Part shown: piece after piece, positions 15,713-23,601 of the stretch
How positions within the stretch are numbered: the first letter of the stretch is position 1
Layout: the number at the start of each line of letters is the position of its first letter
IMG/VR virus record: IMGVR_UViG_3300007734_000541
Span: 1 to 28,093 of that record
Direction: 5' to 3' (one strand)
DNA: 28,093 nucleotides
Origin: a virus
Notes under the pieces: generated by a model
What the model was told of the DNA's origin: nothing
Databases searched by the model: none
Seen by the model: the letters and a program-made list of their open reading frames with translations, nothing else
Position numbers and translations under genes: made by a program

Positions 15713-16332
15713 CAGAACCCACGCCGACGTGCCGTAAGCTGAATTGTCGAGCGCATGGCGCGCTCGCTCTCAAGATTCATCGCGTCCATCACCTGCTGAC
15801 GCGCCGCCGCCCAAAGCTGCACACGGTCGTCGTCCTTGAGGTACGGAGCCGCCTCAAGCAGCGCGCTGTACAGATACAGGTCAGGCGACTTGGTCAGCAG
15901 CCAGTTGGTCGTGTTGCTGTCGGACAACGCGAAAATCTTGGCGTAATAAACCATCCGCAAATCAAGGTCGCTGCCAGGTGCGGGAATGATCTCGAAAGCG
16001 CCGTCGATCACCGTGTAATAGTAGGTCGTGGAGGCCGTCCGGTTTTGGGCCTTCAGCACCTTGGCTTCCTGCGGCCCGATATAATCCATTGGCGGCTGCG
16101 CCGAAGCTGCGTCCAGTTCCAAAGAATAGTGCTGCAGGAAATCAGTCGGCAGCGACACATACTCGTCCTCAGAAGTCGTCTGCACCCTTGTCAGCATATC
16201 GCGCGTGCGAAGCTCGCGATTGAACTTGGCTTCCGCCAACGTCACGAAGGACGGCAGCACGGCAGTCAAATCCGCGCGATTGAGATAATCTGCAATTGTC
16301 GATTTGATCTCGGAGTACGTGCTAAGGGCCAT
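15712..16332 (-). CDS. Head-tail adaptor protein (SU10/gp4-like), 206 aa
   Basis: The N-terminal helix MALSTYSEIKSTIADYLNRA, the following LPSFVTLAEAKFNRELRTRD and the VSLPTDFLQHYSLELD motif are characteristic of phage adaptor proteins of the SU10/P22 gp4 class. A beta insert (YYYTVIDGAFEIIPAP) and C-terminal helices (LLEAAPYLKDDDRVQLW) follow. Such proteins form a ring under the portal and connect it to the tail. The gene overlaps the glycosyltransferase gene upstream by 11 nt. The family call is good. Confidence 0.8.
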   Translation of the reverse strand: MALSTYSEIKSTIADYLNRADLTAVLPSFVTLAEAKFNRELRTRDMLTRVQTTSEDEYVSLPTDFLQHYSLELDAASAQPPMDYIGPQEAKVLKAQNRTASTTYYYTVIDGAFEIIPAPGSDLDLRMVYYAKIFALSDSNTTNWLLTKSPDLYLYSALLEAAPYLKDDDRVQLWAAARQQVMDAMNLESERAMRSTIQLTARRRGF

Positions 16333-16948
16333 CGTTTATCTCCGCGTGTTCCAGCATGTATTCAAAACTGCCGATGTGGCGGACTTCCTTTGAAATATCG
16401 TGGTCGATGTGAGTCGGATGACCAACCTTTGCTGCGTGCAGGCACATTGAAACATCTTCACCAAGGAACATGGCGTTCTTGGTCGAGTAGCCAATGTGAA
16501 ACCACGGGTCAGCTAAATCTTTGAACACTTGCGCCGAAGTCAGCATCAAGCCCATGCCGGCTGCTGTAACTTGCTCAAGACCTGTCGAACCCTTGCGGGT
16601 CGGCACTCGCACCCAACCATCGTCAGTCATATTTTGCGCCGTTGTCTTGGCCGGTAGAACGCGCGTGGCGTAGTTTGCCGCCACGATTGTCTTGTTACGC
16701 TCCAACAGCCGCTGCAGCGCGTTCTTCGGGAACCGCATGTCCGAGTCAATCCAGAGGATGTCCGTTGCACCCTGTGTAATTGCTTCCTTGGCCAGAATGA
16801 CACGCTGGTCCACGATTAACGTGCCGGAGCTATGATACAGCCCGATGTTCATGCCTGTTGCGGCATGGAAACCGACCATGTTCGCCAAATCAAAGGAAAA
16901 ACCGGCGCATACCTGGTCGCGGCACGGCACGCAGATGGCGACCCTCAC
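16322..16948 (-). CDS. GT-A-like glycosyltransferase, 208 aa
   Basis: The sequence begins MRVAICVPCRDQV, the usual first beta strand of a nucleotide-sugar binding domain. It has WIDSDMRFP with a DSD (DxD metal-binding) motif at residues 68-70, then YATRVLPAKT, a GMGLMLTSAQVF stretch and GEDVSMCLHAAKVG, the acceptor-side GEDxxxC motif of GT2-like enzymes. It would transfer a sugar from a nucleotide donor to an unknown acceptor such as a virion protein, host glycan or DNA base. The GTG start overlaps the preceding gene (GTGA). Its place between capsid and adaptor genes is unusual and favours a virion or host-surface target. Confidence 0.78.
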   Translation of the reverse strand: MRVAICVPCRDQVCAGFSFDLANMVGFHAATGMNIGLYHSSGTLIVDQRVILAKEAITQGATDILWIDSDMRFPKNALQRLLERNKTIVAANYATRVLPAKTTAQNMTDDGWVRVPTRKGSTGLEQVTAAGMGLMLTSAQVFKDLADPWFHIGYSTKNAMFLGEDVSMCLHAAKVGHPTHIDHDISKEVRHIGSFEYMLEHAEINDGP

Positions 16949-17247
16949 AGGTGGCCCTCATGCGTGCGGAAATACTTGTTGTCGGGATCGTTCAGCCACC
17001 GCTTGAACGCTTTGGAGTCGTCAAGAATGCCTTTTGCCTTGAGGTCGTGGAAGATCGTCAGGGGCAAAGAGGCAACCTTGGCCCACTCGCCAAACCGCTT
17101 GCCGGCCTCATTGGCCTGCTTGCGGTTGAAGTCCAGCAACGTATCCACCGCCTGCTCGGCAACGTAATGCGCCACGCCATCGCTCTCATCGTGATAAAGA
17201 ACGTGGCTGATGCCGGTGTTAGGATCGTGATCGATGACTTTGCGCAT
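16945..17247 (-). CDS. Unknown protein following the capsid gene, 100 aa
   Basis: The 100-residue protein (MRKVIDHDPNTGISHVLYHD ...) is mixed alpha/beta with a C-terminal YFRTHEGHL. The middle resembles a phage-specific helical domain, but I cannot name it. Its ATG lies only 8 nt after a strong hairpin, and no ribosome-binding site follows that hairpin; the nearest GGAGG lies in the hairpin's own 5' arm. Translation may therefore depend on the state of the hairpin. A head-completion or internal role is possible from context only. Confidence 0.6.
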   Translation of the reverse strand: MRKVIDHDPNTGISHVLYHDESDGVAHYVAEQAVDTLLDFNRKQANEAGKRFGEWAKVASLPLTIFHDLKAKGILDDSKAFKRWLNDPDNKYFRTHEGHL

Positions 17248-17254
17248 ATAAAGT

Positions 17255-17278
17255 TGGGGAGGTCCAAAGACCTCCCCA
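17255..17278 (-). terminator. Strong hairpin after the major capsid gene
   Basis: On the minus strand a 9- to 10-bp perfect stem GGGGAGGTC-TTTG-GACCTCCCC stands 14 nt after the capsid stop and is followed by AACTTTAT. The stem is very stable, the T-run weak. It probably protects or partly terminates the capsid transcript, limiting expression of the genes beyond. The 5' arm contains the only GGAGG before the next ATG (17247). Confidence 0.65.
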
Positions 17279-17291
17279 CCCCTAGCTAGAG

Positions 17292-18281
17292 TTAAGACGT
17301 AGAAAGATCGCGGATCACGGCCATCGCCTTCTGCTGGCGAACCTTGAGGCCGAATTCAACGATCAGCATGCGCCGCTCGCTGTCGCCGGTCTTGCTCATC
17401 ACTTCCGTGCGGAAGTTGCGGAGGTAGCCGACCGACGCGAAGTCGGGATCGACCAGGTAGCCGTTGCCTTCCGGCTGGAACCGATTGGCGACCACGGCGA
17501 TCTCACCGAAGTCGCTGATGAACACGTCAGCCGCGCCGACGATGTCTGCCTGCTTACCCGGAGCGATGTCGCGATACGGAGTCGCGATGCCGCTGAAGGT
17601 CGAGAAGACCGTCTTGTTGAACGGGCCGACCATCAGCATCTTGAGCTTGCCGCCCTGAGTCCACACGTCCTTCGCAGCAGCCTTCAGGAGCGTGCTGGTG
17701 AAGGCACGCGCCGTGCCGGCAACGGCGGCAGTTGCGGGGTAGCCTGACAGGTTGGCACCGCCGCTCGACATCACCGGGGCCGCCGCAGTCGCGCCAGCGC
17801 CCTTGTAGCTGTTGGTGATGATCCAGCCGCCGAGACCAGCCGTCTTGCGGGCAGTCGTGGTCGCGCCCGCAAAGGCCACCTGATTCGAAGTCAGCACCGA
17901 CTCCATGTCGCGCTTGAGTTCGGAAGCGGCCTTGGCAAGTTCGTAGGCCAGGTAGCTCCGCATGCCGGCCTTATCAACCGCCTCCAGCGTGCCAGACACC
18001 TCGACCACCTTGCGGCTGATCTGAGTGTAGTTGCCGACGCGGTCGGTCGCTGCACGGGCGTCTGCGCTAGTGATCTGGTCGCCTTCCAGCACAGCGTTCG
18101 TCGTGACAGCCGACGCCAGAGCGTCGGTCTGCCACTCAAAGTACGTGTTCTTCACGTTCTCGCGGCCAGTGTTCGACATGAACGGAACATCGACGGGAGA
18201 GATATTGTAAATGACGTTGGCCAAGTCCTCGCGGACGTTGGTCGCGTCGTAACGAGTAATCTCGTTAGTGCTGATAGCCAC
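17292..18281 (-). CDS. Major capsid protein (SU10/DUF5309-like), 329 aa
   Basis: The N-terminal phrase REDLANVIYNISPVDVPFMS, followed by NTYFEWQTDALA and VLEGDQI, is the signature of the SU10-type (DUF5309) capsid family. A long alpha-helix near residues 100-135, a Gly/Ala loop and a beta-rich second half (LMVGPFNKTVFSTFSG; AADVFISDFGEIAVV) match the HK97 fold expected for it. It forms the icosahedral shell around the scaffold encoded just upstream. Gene order portal-scaffold-capsid agrees. A GGAG site precedes the ATG. The hairpin downstream fits the need for very high expression. Confidence 0.9.
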   Translation of the reverse strand: MAISTNEITRYDATNVREDLANVIYNISPVDVPFMSNTGRENVKNTYFEWQTDALASAVTTNAVLEGDQITSADARAATDRVGNYTQISRKVVEVSGTLEAVDKAGMRSYLAYELAKAASELKRDMESVLTSNQVAFAGATTTARKTAGLGGWIITNSYKGAGATAAAPVMSSGGANLSGYPATAAVAGTARAFTSTLLKAAAKDVWTQGGKLKMLMVGPFNKTVFSTFSGIATPYRDIAPGKQADIVGAADVFISDFGEIAVVANRFQPEGNGYLVDPDFASVGYLRNFRTEVMSKTGDSERRMLIVEFGLKVRQQKAMAVIRDLSTS

Positions 18282-18292
18282 TGTATTGCTCC

Positions 18293-19282
18293 TTAAAGCA
18301 TGCGTTCGAAGATGGACGCGGCATCGCTGACGCGCCCGGTTTGGGCGAGACGCTGTTTCGCTTTGGAGATGTCGGACGAAGTACGTGGCGCTGAGCTTGC
18401 AGAGCCTGCCGGCAAGGTCTTCGGGCCTTTGGTGACGACGGGGCGAGGAACCTTCGCTACCATCTCGTCATACCGCATGGCCTTGTACATCACCGCGATT
18501 GCGCGAGGGTCGTATGCCTGAGCCAACTCTTCTTGTGAGTATCCGACTTTCTTGCCGTACTCTAAGAGCTTGCCCCGATCCGTTTCCCAGCGCTTGGCAT
18601 CCTTCCAATCGGGGACCAGTTCCGGCAGCTTCTGCCGCCCCTGTTCCACGAACTGCTGAAGTTGCTTCTGCTGCTCTGCTGTCTGAAGGGCCTGGAGACG
18701 CTGCATTTCAGCCTGCGATGCCGCGAGCTTGTCCTGCCGGTCTCGCCAGATGTCCTTCTGACGAACGTACTCTAGTGGGTCGCTGTCATACAGATTCTGC
18801 CAATTCGGTTCCCGCTCCTGGGCCTGCTGCCACTGTTGCGAGAGTGCCGTCAAAAGCTGCTGGTACTGCGCCCTTTCCTGCATCACCGCCGTGGCGTGTG
18901 CCTCCAGAGCCTTACGCTCCTCGGACAACGCCATGGTTTTACGCGAGTAGTCCTGCTGACGCTGGTAGCCCTTGGCCACCTCCTCCACCGGCAACTGCTC
19001 GGCCTTGCCATCAATAACGACGGTGACCAGCTTCTGCTCGGGTTCGGTAGGCTCCTCGGCCTCCTCGCCTTCAGGTGCTGCTTCTTCGGAGGACTCCGCT
19101 TCTTCAGCGGTCGTCTCACCCTCCTCGGTCGCAGCCAACGGCTCTGCCGGTTCTTCGGCAGGCTTTGGCGCTGCTTGTGCTGTCGTGGAAGTCTCGGTGT
19201 CGGGGAATTCCCCGGCGAGAATGCCCTCGATAGCCTGGGCCGCGCCTGGAATTCCGGTCGCTGAGTTAGCGGTATCGGACAT
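18293..19282 (-). CDS. Capsid scaffolding protein, 329 aa
   Basis: Residues about 30-85 are highly acidic (Glu/Ala/Thr-rich), followed by VTVVIDGKAEQLPVEEVAKG, YQRQQDYSRKT and a long Gln/Glu/Lys coiled coil to about residue 215. The C-terminal part has a helical AYDPRAIAVMYKAMRYDEM segment and a basic region with AKQRLAQTGRVSDAA, a common capsid-binding end. It is expected to guide assembly of the procapsid and then leave. It lies immediately upstream of the capsid gene (11 nt gap), the standard place. Confidence 0.86.
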   Translation of the reverse strand: MSDTANSATGIPGAAQAIEGILAGEFPDTETSTTAQAAPKPAEEPAEPLAATEEGETTAEEAESSEEAAPEGEEAEEPTEPEQKLVTVVIDGKAEQLPVEEVAKGYQRQQDYSRKTMALSEERKALEAHATAVMQERAQYQQLLTALSQQWQQAQEREPNWQNLYDSDPLEYVRQKDIWRDRQDKLAASQAEMQRLQALQTAEQQKQLQQFVEQGRQKLPELVPDWKDAKRWETDRGKLLEYGKKVGYSQEELAQAYDPRAIAVMYKAMRYDEMVAKVPRPVVTKGPKTLPAGSASSAPRTSSDISKAKQRLAQTGRVSDAASIFERML

Positions 19283-19293
19283 TTAGATATACC

Positions 19294-19539
19294 TCAAATG
19301 TTGTCGCTTTTCAAGCGACGGTTAAACGCGCTGATACGCGAATCGTTTGCGATGTAGGTGATTTCTGACTTTAGGTCGGTGACCGCTTTCAGCATCCGGT
19401 GCGCTTCCTCGCGGTCGCTGACCGATTGCGAATTCCGCCATGCCTCCACGTATTTATCGTCCAGCACGGCAAAGAGCCGGATCAGCACCTCGGAGCCGTC
19501 GAGGGCTTTCACCTGCTCCTTGAATTCGCGATCATCCAT
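19294..19539 (-). CDS. Small protein between portal and scaffold, 81 aa
   Basis: The product is an all-helical, charged 81-residue protein (MDDREFKEQVKALDGSEVLI ...). It overlaps the portal gene by 8 nt and is 11 nt from the scaffold gene. Small helical proteins here are frequent in short-tailed phages and are thought to help head assembly, but no domain is recognised. Confidence 0.62.
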   Translation of the reverse strand: MDDREFKEQVKALDGSEVLIRLFAVLDDKYVEAWRNSQSVSDREEAHRMLKAVTDLKSEITYIANDSRISAFNRRLKSDNI

Positions 19540-21760
19540 TGCCGACGCCCATCACGTTTCCGTGCATGCGGGCCGCAGCGCCGATCGACGCTTTCTCGAT
19601 TTCGATGCCGCGCTTGATCTCGGCCTCCAGGCGGGCAACGTCGGCCTGCGTGCCGTATTTCGCCTCGATCTCCGCAACCTTGACCATCGCCTCAAGCCGC
19701 ATCTTTTCCATGTCGGACTGATGCCGCATCTGTATTTCCTGCGCGTCGAGTTGCAGCTTCAACTGGTCGTGCTGAATCTTGGCCTGCGCTTTCTGCGCCT
19801 CGATCTTCACAAGCTCCATGTTCGGATCGGGCGGCGGCGGCTGCTGCGCCATCATCTGAATCTGCTGCGGGTCGATCTCCTTGAAGTAGCGCTGGGCATC
19901 CTTGAACCCGGCCAGCGCACAGACTTGCGCCAGCGTATTGCGATATTCGAACACTGAGCAGAGCGGGTTCATGGGGCCTGCCGTCTGCATGATCTGTTCC
20001 TGCTTCTGCGCCAGCAGCATCAGAAACTGCATCTTGTCCTGATCGGTGCCGCGCCCAAGCGCGACGTTGACCTGAACGTCAAGGTCGGCGTCCCAGTAGC
20101 GCGGATCGACCTCTACCCATTTGCCGCGCATGCGCACCACGCGCGGCTTGTCCTGATGGCGAACGATCAGCTTCAGCAAGCCACGAAACAGGCGCTTCAT
20201 GCCGTTCTCGGCAAACAGACGGGCCACAAGCTCGATGCGCTCCTGCGCACCCTGCACCGTCGCCGTCACCGCAGCGCGGGTCGTGGACTGCAGCACGTCC
20301 GGGTCCAGACCCTGAGATGCCGCCGAGATACCCGTGCGCCGTGCCTTTACGTCATCCAGATAAGCGATGACCGGCATGGCCTGCTGGCCGACGAACGGCT
20401 GCGAGAATGGCTGCACCATCCCCGGTTGCCGCATGCGGATAATGCCGCCCATCTCGGTGTTGAGCACATCATCAATGTTGACTTGGCCCTCTACGATCGC
20501 CGTGCGCGGGAAGATCGACTGCGCCAGCGAATCAAGCGTGGCACGCACCACGTTCGACTTCATAAGCTGCAAGTCCATCGTCTGGTCGGCAATCGACTGC
20601 CCGATCACCATGTGAGGCTCGGGGTCGGGACAGAAGAAAGCGAACGGCACATCCGTCGCCACGCTGTCGTGCAGGATGTGATGCGCGTTGCCGATCGAGC
20701 AGACCTTGCGCAACTCGGCAATGCCGTCGCCGTCCTTGTCGATGCGTACATACGATTCGACGTACAGCGCCCGGCGCATCGTCTGGTCGGGATTGTCGCT
20801 GCGATCCATAAACGACATGATCGCCGGGTTGCGGGTCTGCGCCTCGTAGTTCAGCACGAACACGTCGCCCTGGCCGGCATGCTCCTCGACCTCGTCGCGG
20901 TCGTAGCCCATGGCCACCAGTTCCGACACCGTCTTCAGCGAGCGATGACCGACATACGCGGCGTTCTCGATGTCGCGCGCATCGCGTGCAATCAGGAATT
21001 CCTCGGGCGGCACCGACTCCAGAACGACACGGTTCTTCTCGATCTTGCGCCGAATCTTCACCCCGTACTTCACGATTGCCGGCTGAACCATCATGCCGTC
21101 AGGGCCGGTCACGGCCTCCTGCTCGGTCTCTTCCTCGATCTCCACGATCTCGACCGCAACGTCCTGCTGCAGCACCTGAAGCTGGCCCTCATCAAGGTTC
21201 TCAAATTCTGCTTCGCTGATCTCCGTGTCCTCGGACCAACGCCACTTGATGATGCCCGTGCGCCGCACCAGCGCATCCTTGAACACCTGATGCAGAATCG
21301 AGAAGCCGGGGTTGTCGTTGTAGAAAACGTGGTTGATGTAGTCCGTCTGCTGCGCCGCCATGTCCGTCTTGTCGGCAGTGTTCGGCGCGAACTCGACCAC
21401 CTGATCCGACGAGGTGAAGATACGCAGCAGCGACGGCACAATGGCCTGCACCGTGTCGCGCACCTCGGTCATCACGATGCGCGAACGCCCGTCTTCCTCG
21501 TTGCCAAACTCGTCGCCGCGATAGTAGGCCGTGGCCTTGGCACGCTGCGGCGCGATGTAGCCGTCGATGTAATCTACCGCCTCGTCAATCGACGCCTTCA
21601 CCGAAGCCACGAACTGCCCTTCGTCCATCTCGTCGCTGGCAGCAGGCTCTTCCTCGGGAGCAGCATCAAGCGTGGGATCGAGCAAGGCATCCATGGCGGA
21701 AGCCGTCTCGGGAATACCCGAAGACGATGCGCCCATGTTGCTACTGTACTGAGTCGCCAT
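19532..21760 (-). CDS. Portal protein (P22-like), 742 aa
   Basis: The first 45 residues are low complexity. From about residue 50 the sequence reads as P22-type portal: VDYIDGYIAPQRAKATAYYR, RSRIVMTEVRDTVQAIVPSL and FAPNTADKTDMAAQQTDYIN. The NPGFSILHQVFKDALVRRTG segment follows. Residues about 650-735 are a long Gln/Lys/Glu-rich helix, expected to form the helical barrel inside the head seen in P22. The protein forms the ring at one capsid vertex through which DNA enters and leaves. It begins 1 nt after the stop of the 77-aa gene, downstream of TerL. This is a confident assignment. Confidence 0.88.
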   Translation of the reverse strand: MATQYSSNMGASSSGIPETASAMDALLDPTLDAAPEEEPAASDEMDEGQFVASVKASIDEAVDYIDGYIAPQRAKATAYYRGDEFGNEEDGRSRIVMTEVRDTVQAIVPSLLRIFTSSDQVVEFAPNTADKTDMAAQQTDYINHVFYNDNPGFSILHQVFKDALVRRTGIIKWRWSEDTEISEAEFENLDEGQLQVLQQDVAVEIVEIEEETEQEAVTGPDGMMVQPAIVKYGVKIRRKIEKNRVVLESVPPEEFLIARDARDIENAAYVGHRSLKTVSELVAMGYDRDEVEEHAGQGDVFVLNYEAQTRNPAIMSFMDRSDNPDQTMRRALYVESYVRIDKDGDGIAELRKVCSIGNAHHILHDSVATDVPFAFFCPDPEPHMVIGQSIADQTMDLQLMKSNVVRATLDSLAQSIFPRTAIVEGQVNIDDVLNTEMGGIIRMRQPGMVQPFSQPFVGQQAMPVIAYLDDVKARRTGISAASQGLDPDVLQSTTRAAVTATVQGAQERIELVARLFAENGMKRLFRGLLKLIVRHQDKPRVVRMRGKWVEVDPRYWDADLDVQVNVALGRGTDQDKMQFLMLLAQKQEQIMQTAGPMNPLCSVFEYRNTLAQVCALAGFKDAQRYFKEIDPQQIQMMAQQPPPPDPNMELVKIEAQKAQAKIQHDQLKLQLDAQEIQMRHQSDMEKMRLEAMVKVAEIEAKYGTQADVARLEAEIKRGIEIEKASIGAAARMHGNVMGVGNG

Positions 21761-21761
21761 C

Positions 21762-21995
21762 CTACTTCACCGGCAGCAGCGGCAGGCCGGCACGGATGCG
21801 GCGGTTGCGCGCCGACGCGGCAGCAGCCTTCTTCACCGCGTTCTTCTGCGCAGGCGACTGCACCACGGCACTGCCCGTAGGCCGCATGTTGTCGTCCATC
21901 CCGTAGCGGGCGTTGCCCACCTTGTCCCGGACGACACCCTGCTCCTGCACCATGAAGGCGTTGTGCAGTCCGTTAAAACCACCCTTGAGCTTCAT
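21762..21995 (-). CDS. Small basic protein between TerL and portal, 77 aa
   Basis: The product (MKLKGGFNGLHNAFMVQEQG ...) has a basic C-terminal part rich in Lys, Arg and Ala (AQKNAVKKAAAASARNRRIR), which could bind nucleic acid. The ATG overlaps the last base of the 19-codon frame (TAATG), and a GGGAGA site lies inside that frame. I recognise no family. A packaging accessory role is suggested by position only. Confidence 0.62.
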   Translation of the reverse strand: MKLKGGFNGLHNAFMVQEQGVVRDKVGNARYGMDDNMRPTGSAVVQSPAQKNAVKKAAAASARNRRIRAGLPLLPVK

Positions 21996-22054
21996 TACAA
22001 TCTCCCTTGCCGCGCTCGGACGCGGATGTTGTAGATGGGGGGATAGTGCTGCAT
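21995..22054 (-). CDS. Translationally coupled micro-ORF, 19 aa
   Basis: The terminase stop and this ATG form TGATG, and its own stop forms TAATG with the next gene, so the 19-residue frame (MQHYPPIYNIRVRARQGRL) exactly fills the space between them. Such double coupling suggests that ribosomes pass through it, whether or not the peptide has a function. It has no strong ribosome-binding site of its own and would rely on reinitiation. Confidence 0.45.
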   Translation of the reverse strand: MQHYPPIYNIRVRARQGRL

Positions 22055-23601
22055 CAAACGATCCCCCTAAGACCGCGCTTCAGGGCCTGACCCGGCACCC
22101 ACTTCATCCCTCGCCCACCAACCAGTGCGGCATCGCCGGCAAAGGTCAGGCACAGGGAGTCGGCAATGTCGGGCGAGCGGCGAATGCGCTTGCGCATCTC
22201 GTCCTTCGATTCGATCTTGTAGGTGCCGTTGGAATTGAACTTGTAAAGCGGCGCGCTGATCTCAACGCGCAACTCCTCAACCTTCGGCAGCCTGCAGGCG
22301 CGCTGCTGCAGCCAATCGCGCAGCGTCAGCCACAGTTCATCGCGCAAGCGGCTGGCCTGCGGGTTCATCGCAGCACTCTCCGCGACGTTCACATCGCGGA
22401 CGTTGTACTTCAGTTCGCGCAGACGATCGGCAACGCCAGCGCCAAGGCCGATCGAGTCCACCAATATCTCGGCAGGCTTGTCCTTCATCGCCTCGTTGGC
22501 AACCCAGCCGACCGTCTCCATCAGGTCGTTGCCGCTGCGAATCTGGAACTCCAACACCACGTTGCCTTGGCGCTTGCAGATTACACTGCGGTCGCCGCCG
22601 AAGCGGGCAACGTCAACGCCGAAGACCAGCGGTTCCGCCGTGTTCAGCACAACGTCGCGCTTCATTGCGGCATCGACCAGATCAACGGGGATCAGGCTGT
22701 TGTCTTCAGTGCGCGGGAACTCGCCCAGCACTCGCACCGAATACTGCGGGCTGTCCTCGCCCCAGGTTTCGGCAACCTGCTGCACGAAGTCCTGGTCCAC
22801 AAGGTCGGCAAGGTCGGGGTCGAGGCAGGAGACCGTCATCCGCTCCCAGCGGTCGGCTAGTTCGTTGTGAGACTTGTAGAACAAGCCGGTGAGGCGGGTC
22901 GGGTTGCCGACCAGCACCGTCGTTGCACTGTGGCCTGACATCGAGCCGGTGGCCGCCTCGTACACCGACTCAGGAATGCCGCTTGCCTCGTCGGCAATCA
23001 GCAGCACGTTCTCCGAGTGAATACCGGCCATTGCTTCCGGCTTGTCGCTACTGCTGGTCCTGGCGCTGATGAAGCTGCCGTCAGGGTCGGCCTTGAGTTC
23101 GATGCGGTCGCTGTAGACTTCCAGCAGCGCCTTGAGTGGCGGCGGCAAGCGGGTGATCCAGCTTTTGAGTTCGGCAAAGAGGGCGTCGAATAGCTGCGGC
23201 GCGGTTGGGGCCGTGACGACGCTCTTCTGCGGCAGGCGGCAGATGATCGACCAGATTAGCACCCATGCCACTGCCGTGGACTTGCCGACGCCGTGGCCCG
23301 CCTTGATGGAGATGCGGCGCTTGCCGTTGGCGACGTGGGTCAGGAATTCGCGCTGCCACTTCTTGGGCTTTGCGCCTAGCACTTCTTCGGCAAAGGCGAC
23401 GGGGTCGCTTTGGTATTTTTCTAAAAATTCTATAAAAGCAGAGGTCCCGGCTTGGGACCCATGGGGGTGGGGGGTATGAGGGGCCGACCCTACTGTGCGC
23501 GGGTGGTCGTCACCGACACCGCCCCGCGAGGTGGTCCCCCCTGGCGGGGGGTGCCTGGCGATCGGCGGTCGGCCTCGCCCCTTGAGCTTGACGGCGGACA
23601 C
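22054..23601 (-). CDS. terL: Terminase large subunit, 515 aa
   Basis: The ATPase domain has Walker A AGHGVGKST (residues 101-109), Walker B VLLIADEA (199-206) and a coupling-type VGNPT (231-235). The nuclease domain shows the RNase H-like acidic residues in FGVDVARFGGDRS (D330), ILVDSIG (D382) and RSPDIADSL (D478/D481). It cuts concatemeric DNA and pumps it into the procapsid through the portal. The GTG start at 23601 overlaps the TerS stop by one base. The first ~55 residues are Pro/Gly/His-rich with an AT-hook-like GRGRPP. No in-frame ATG or GTG lies closer to the conserved part, so the GTG is kept. Confidence 0.9.
   Translation of the reverse strand: MSAVKLKGRGRPPIARHPPPGGTTSRGGVGDDHPRTVGSAPHTPHPHGSQAGTSAFIEFLEKYQSDPVAFAEEVLGAKPKKWQREFLTHVANGKRRISIKAGHGVGKSTAVAWVLIWSIICRLPQKSVVTAPTAPQLFDALFAELKSWITRLPPPLKALLEVYSDRIELKADPDGSFISARTSSSDKPEAMAGIHSENVLLIADEASGIPESVYEAATGSMSGHSATTVLVGNPTRLTGLFYKSHNELADRWERMTVSCLDPDLADLVDQDFVQQVAETWGEDSPQYSVRVLGEFPRTEDNSLIPVDLVDAAMKRDVVLNTAEPLVFGVDVARFGGDRSVICKRQGNVVLEFQIRSGNDLMETVGWVANEAMKDKPAEILVDSIGLGAGVADRLRELKYNVRDVNVAESAAMNPQASRLRDELWLTLRDWLQQRACRLPKVEELRVEISAPLYKFNSNGTYKIESKDEMRKRIRRSPDIADSLCLTFAGDAALVGGRGMKWVPGQALKRGLRGIV

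Noticed and set aside
20156-21880. A 574-codon open frame on the plus strand opposite the portal gene
   Set aside because: It is an antisense shadow caused by GC-rich third positions; the product is Arg/His-rich without motifs, while the opposite frame is a clear portal protein.
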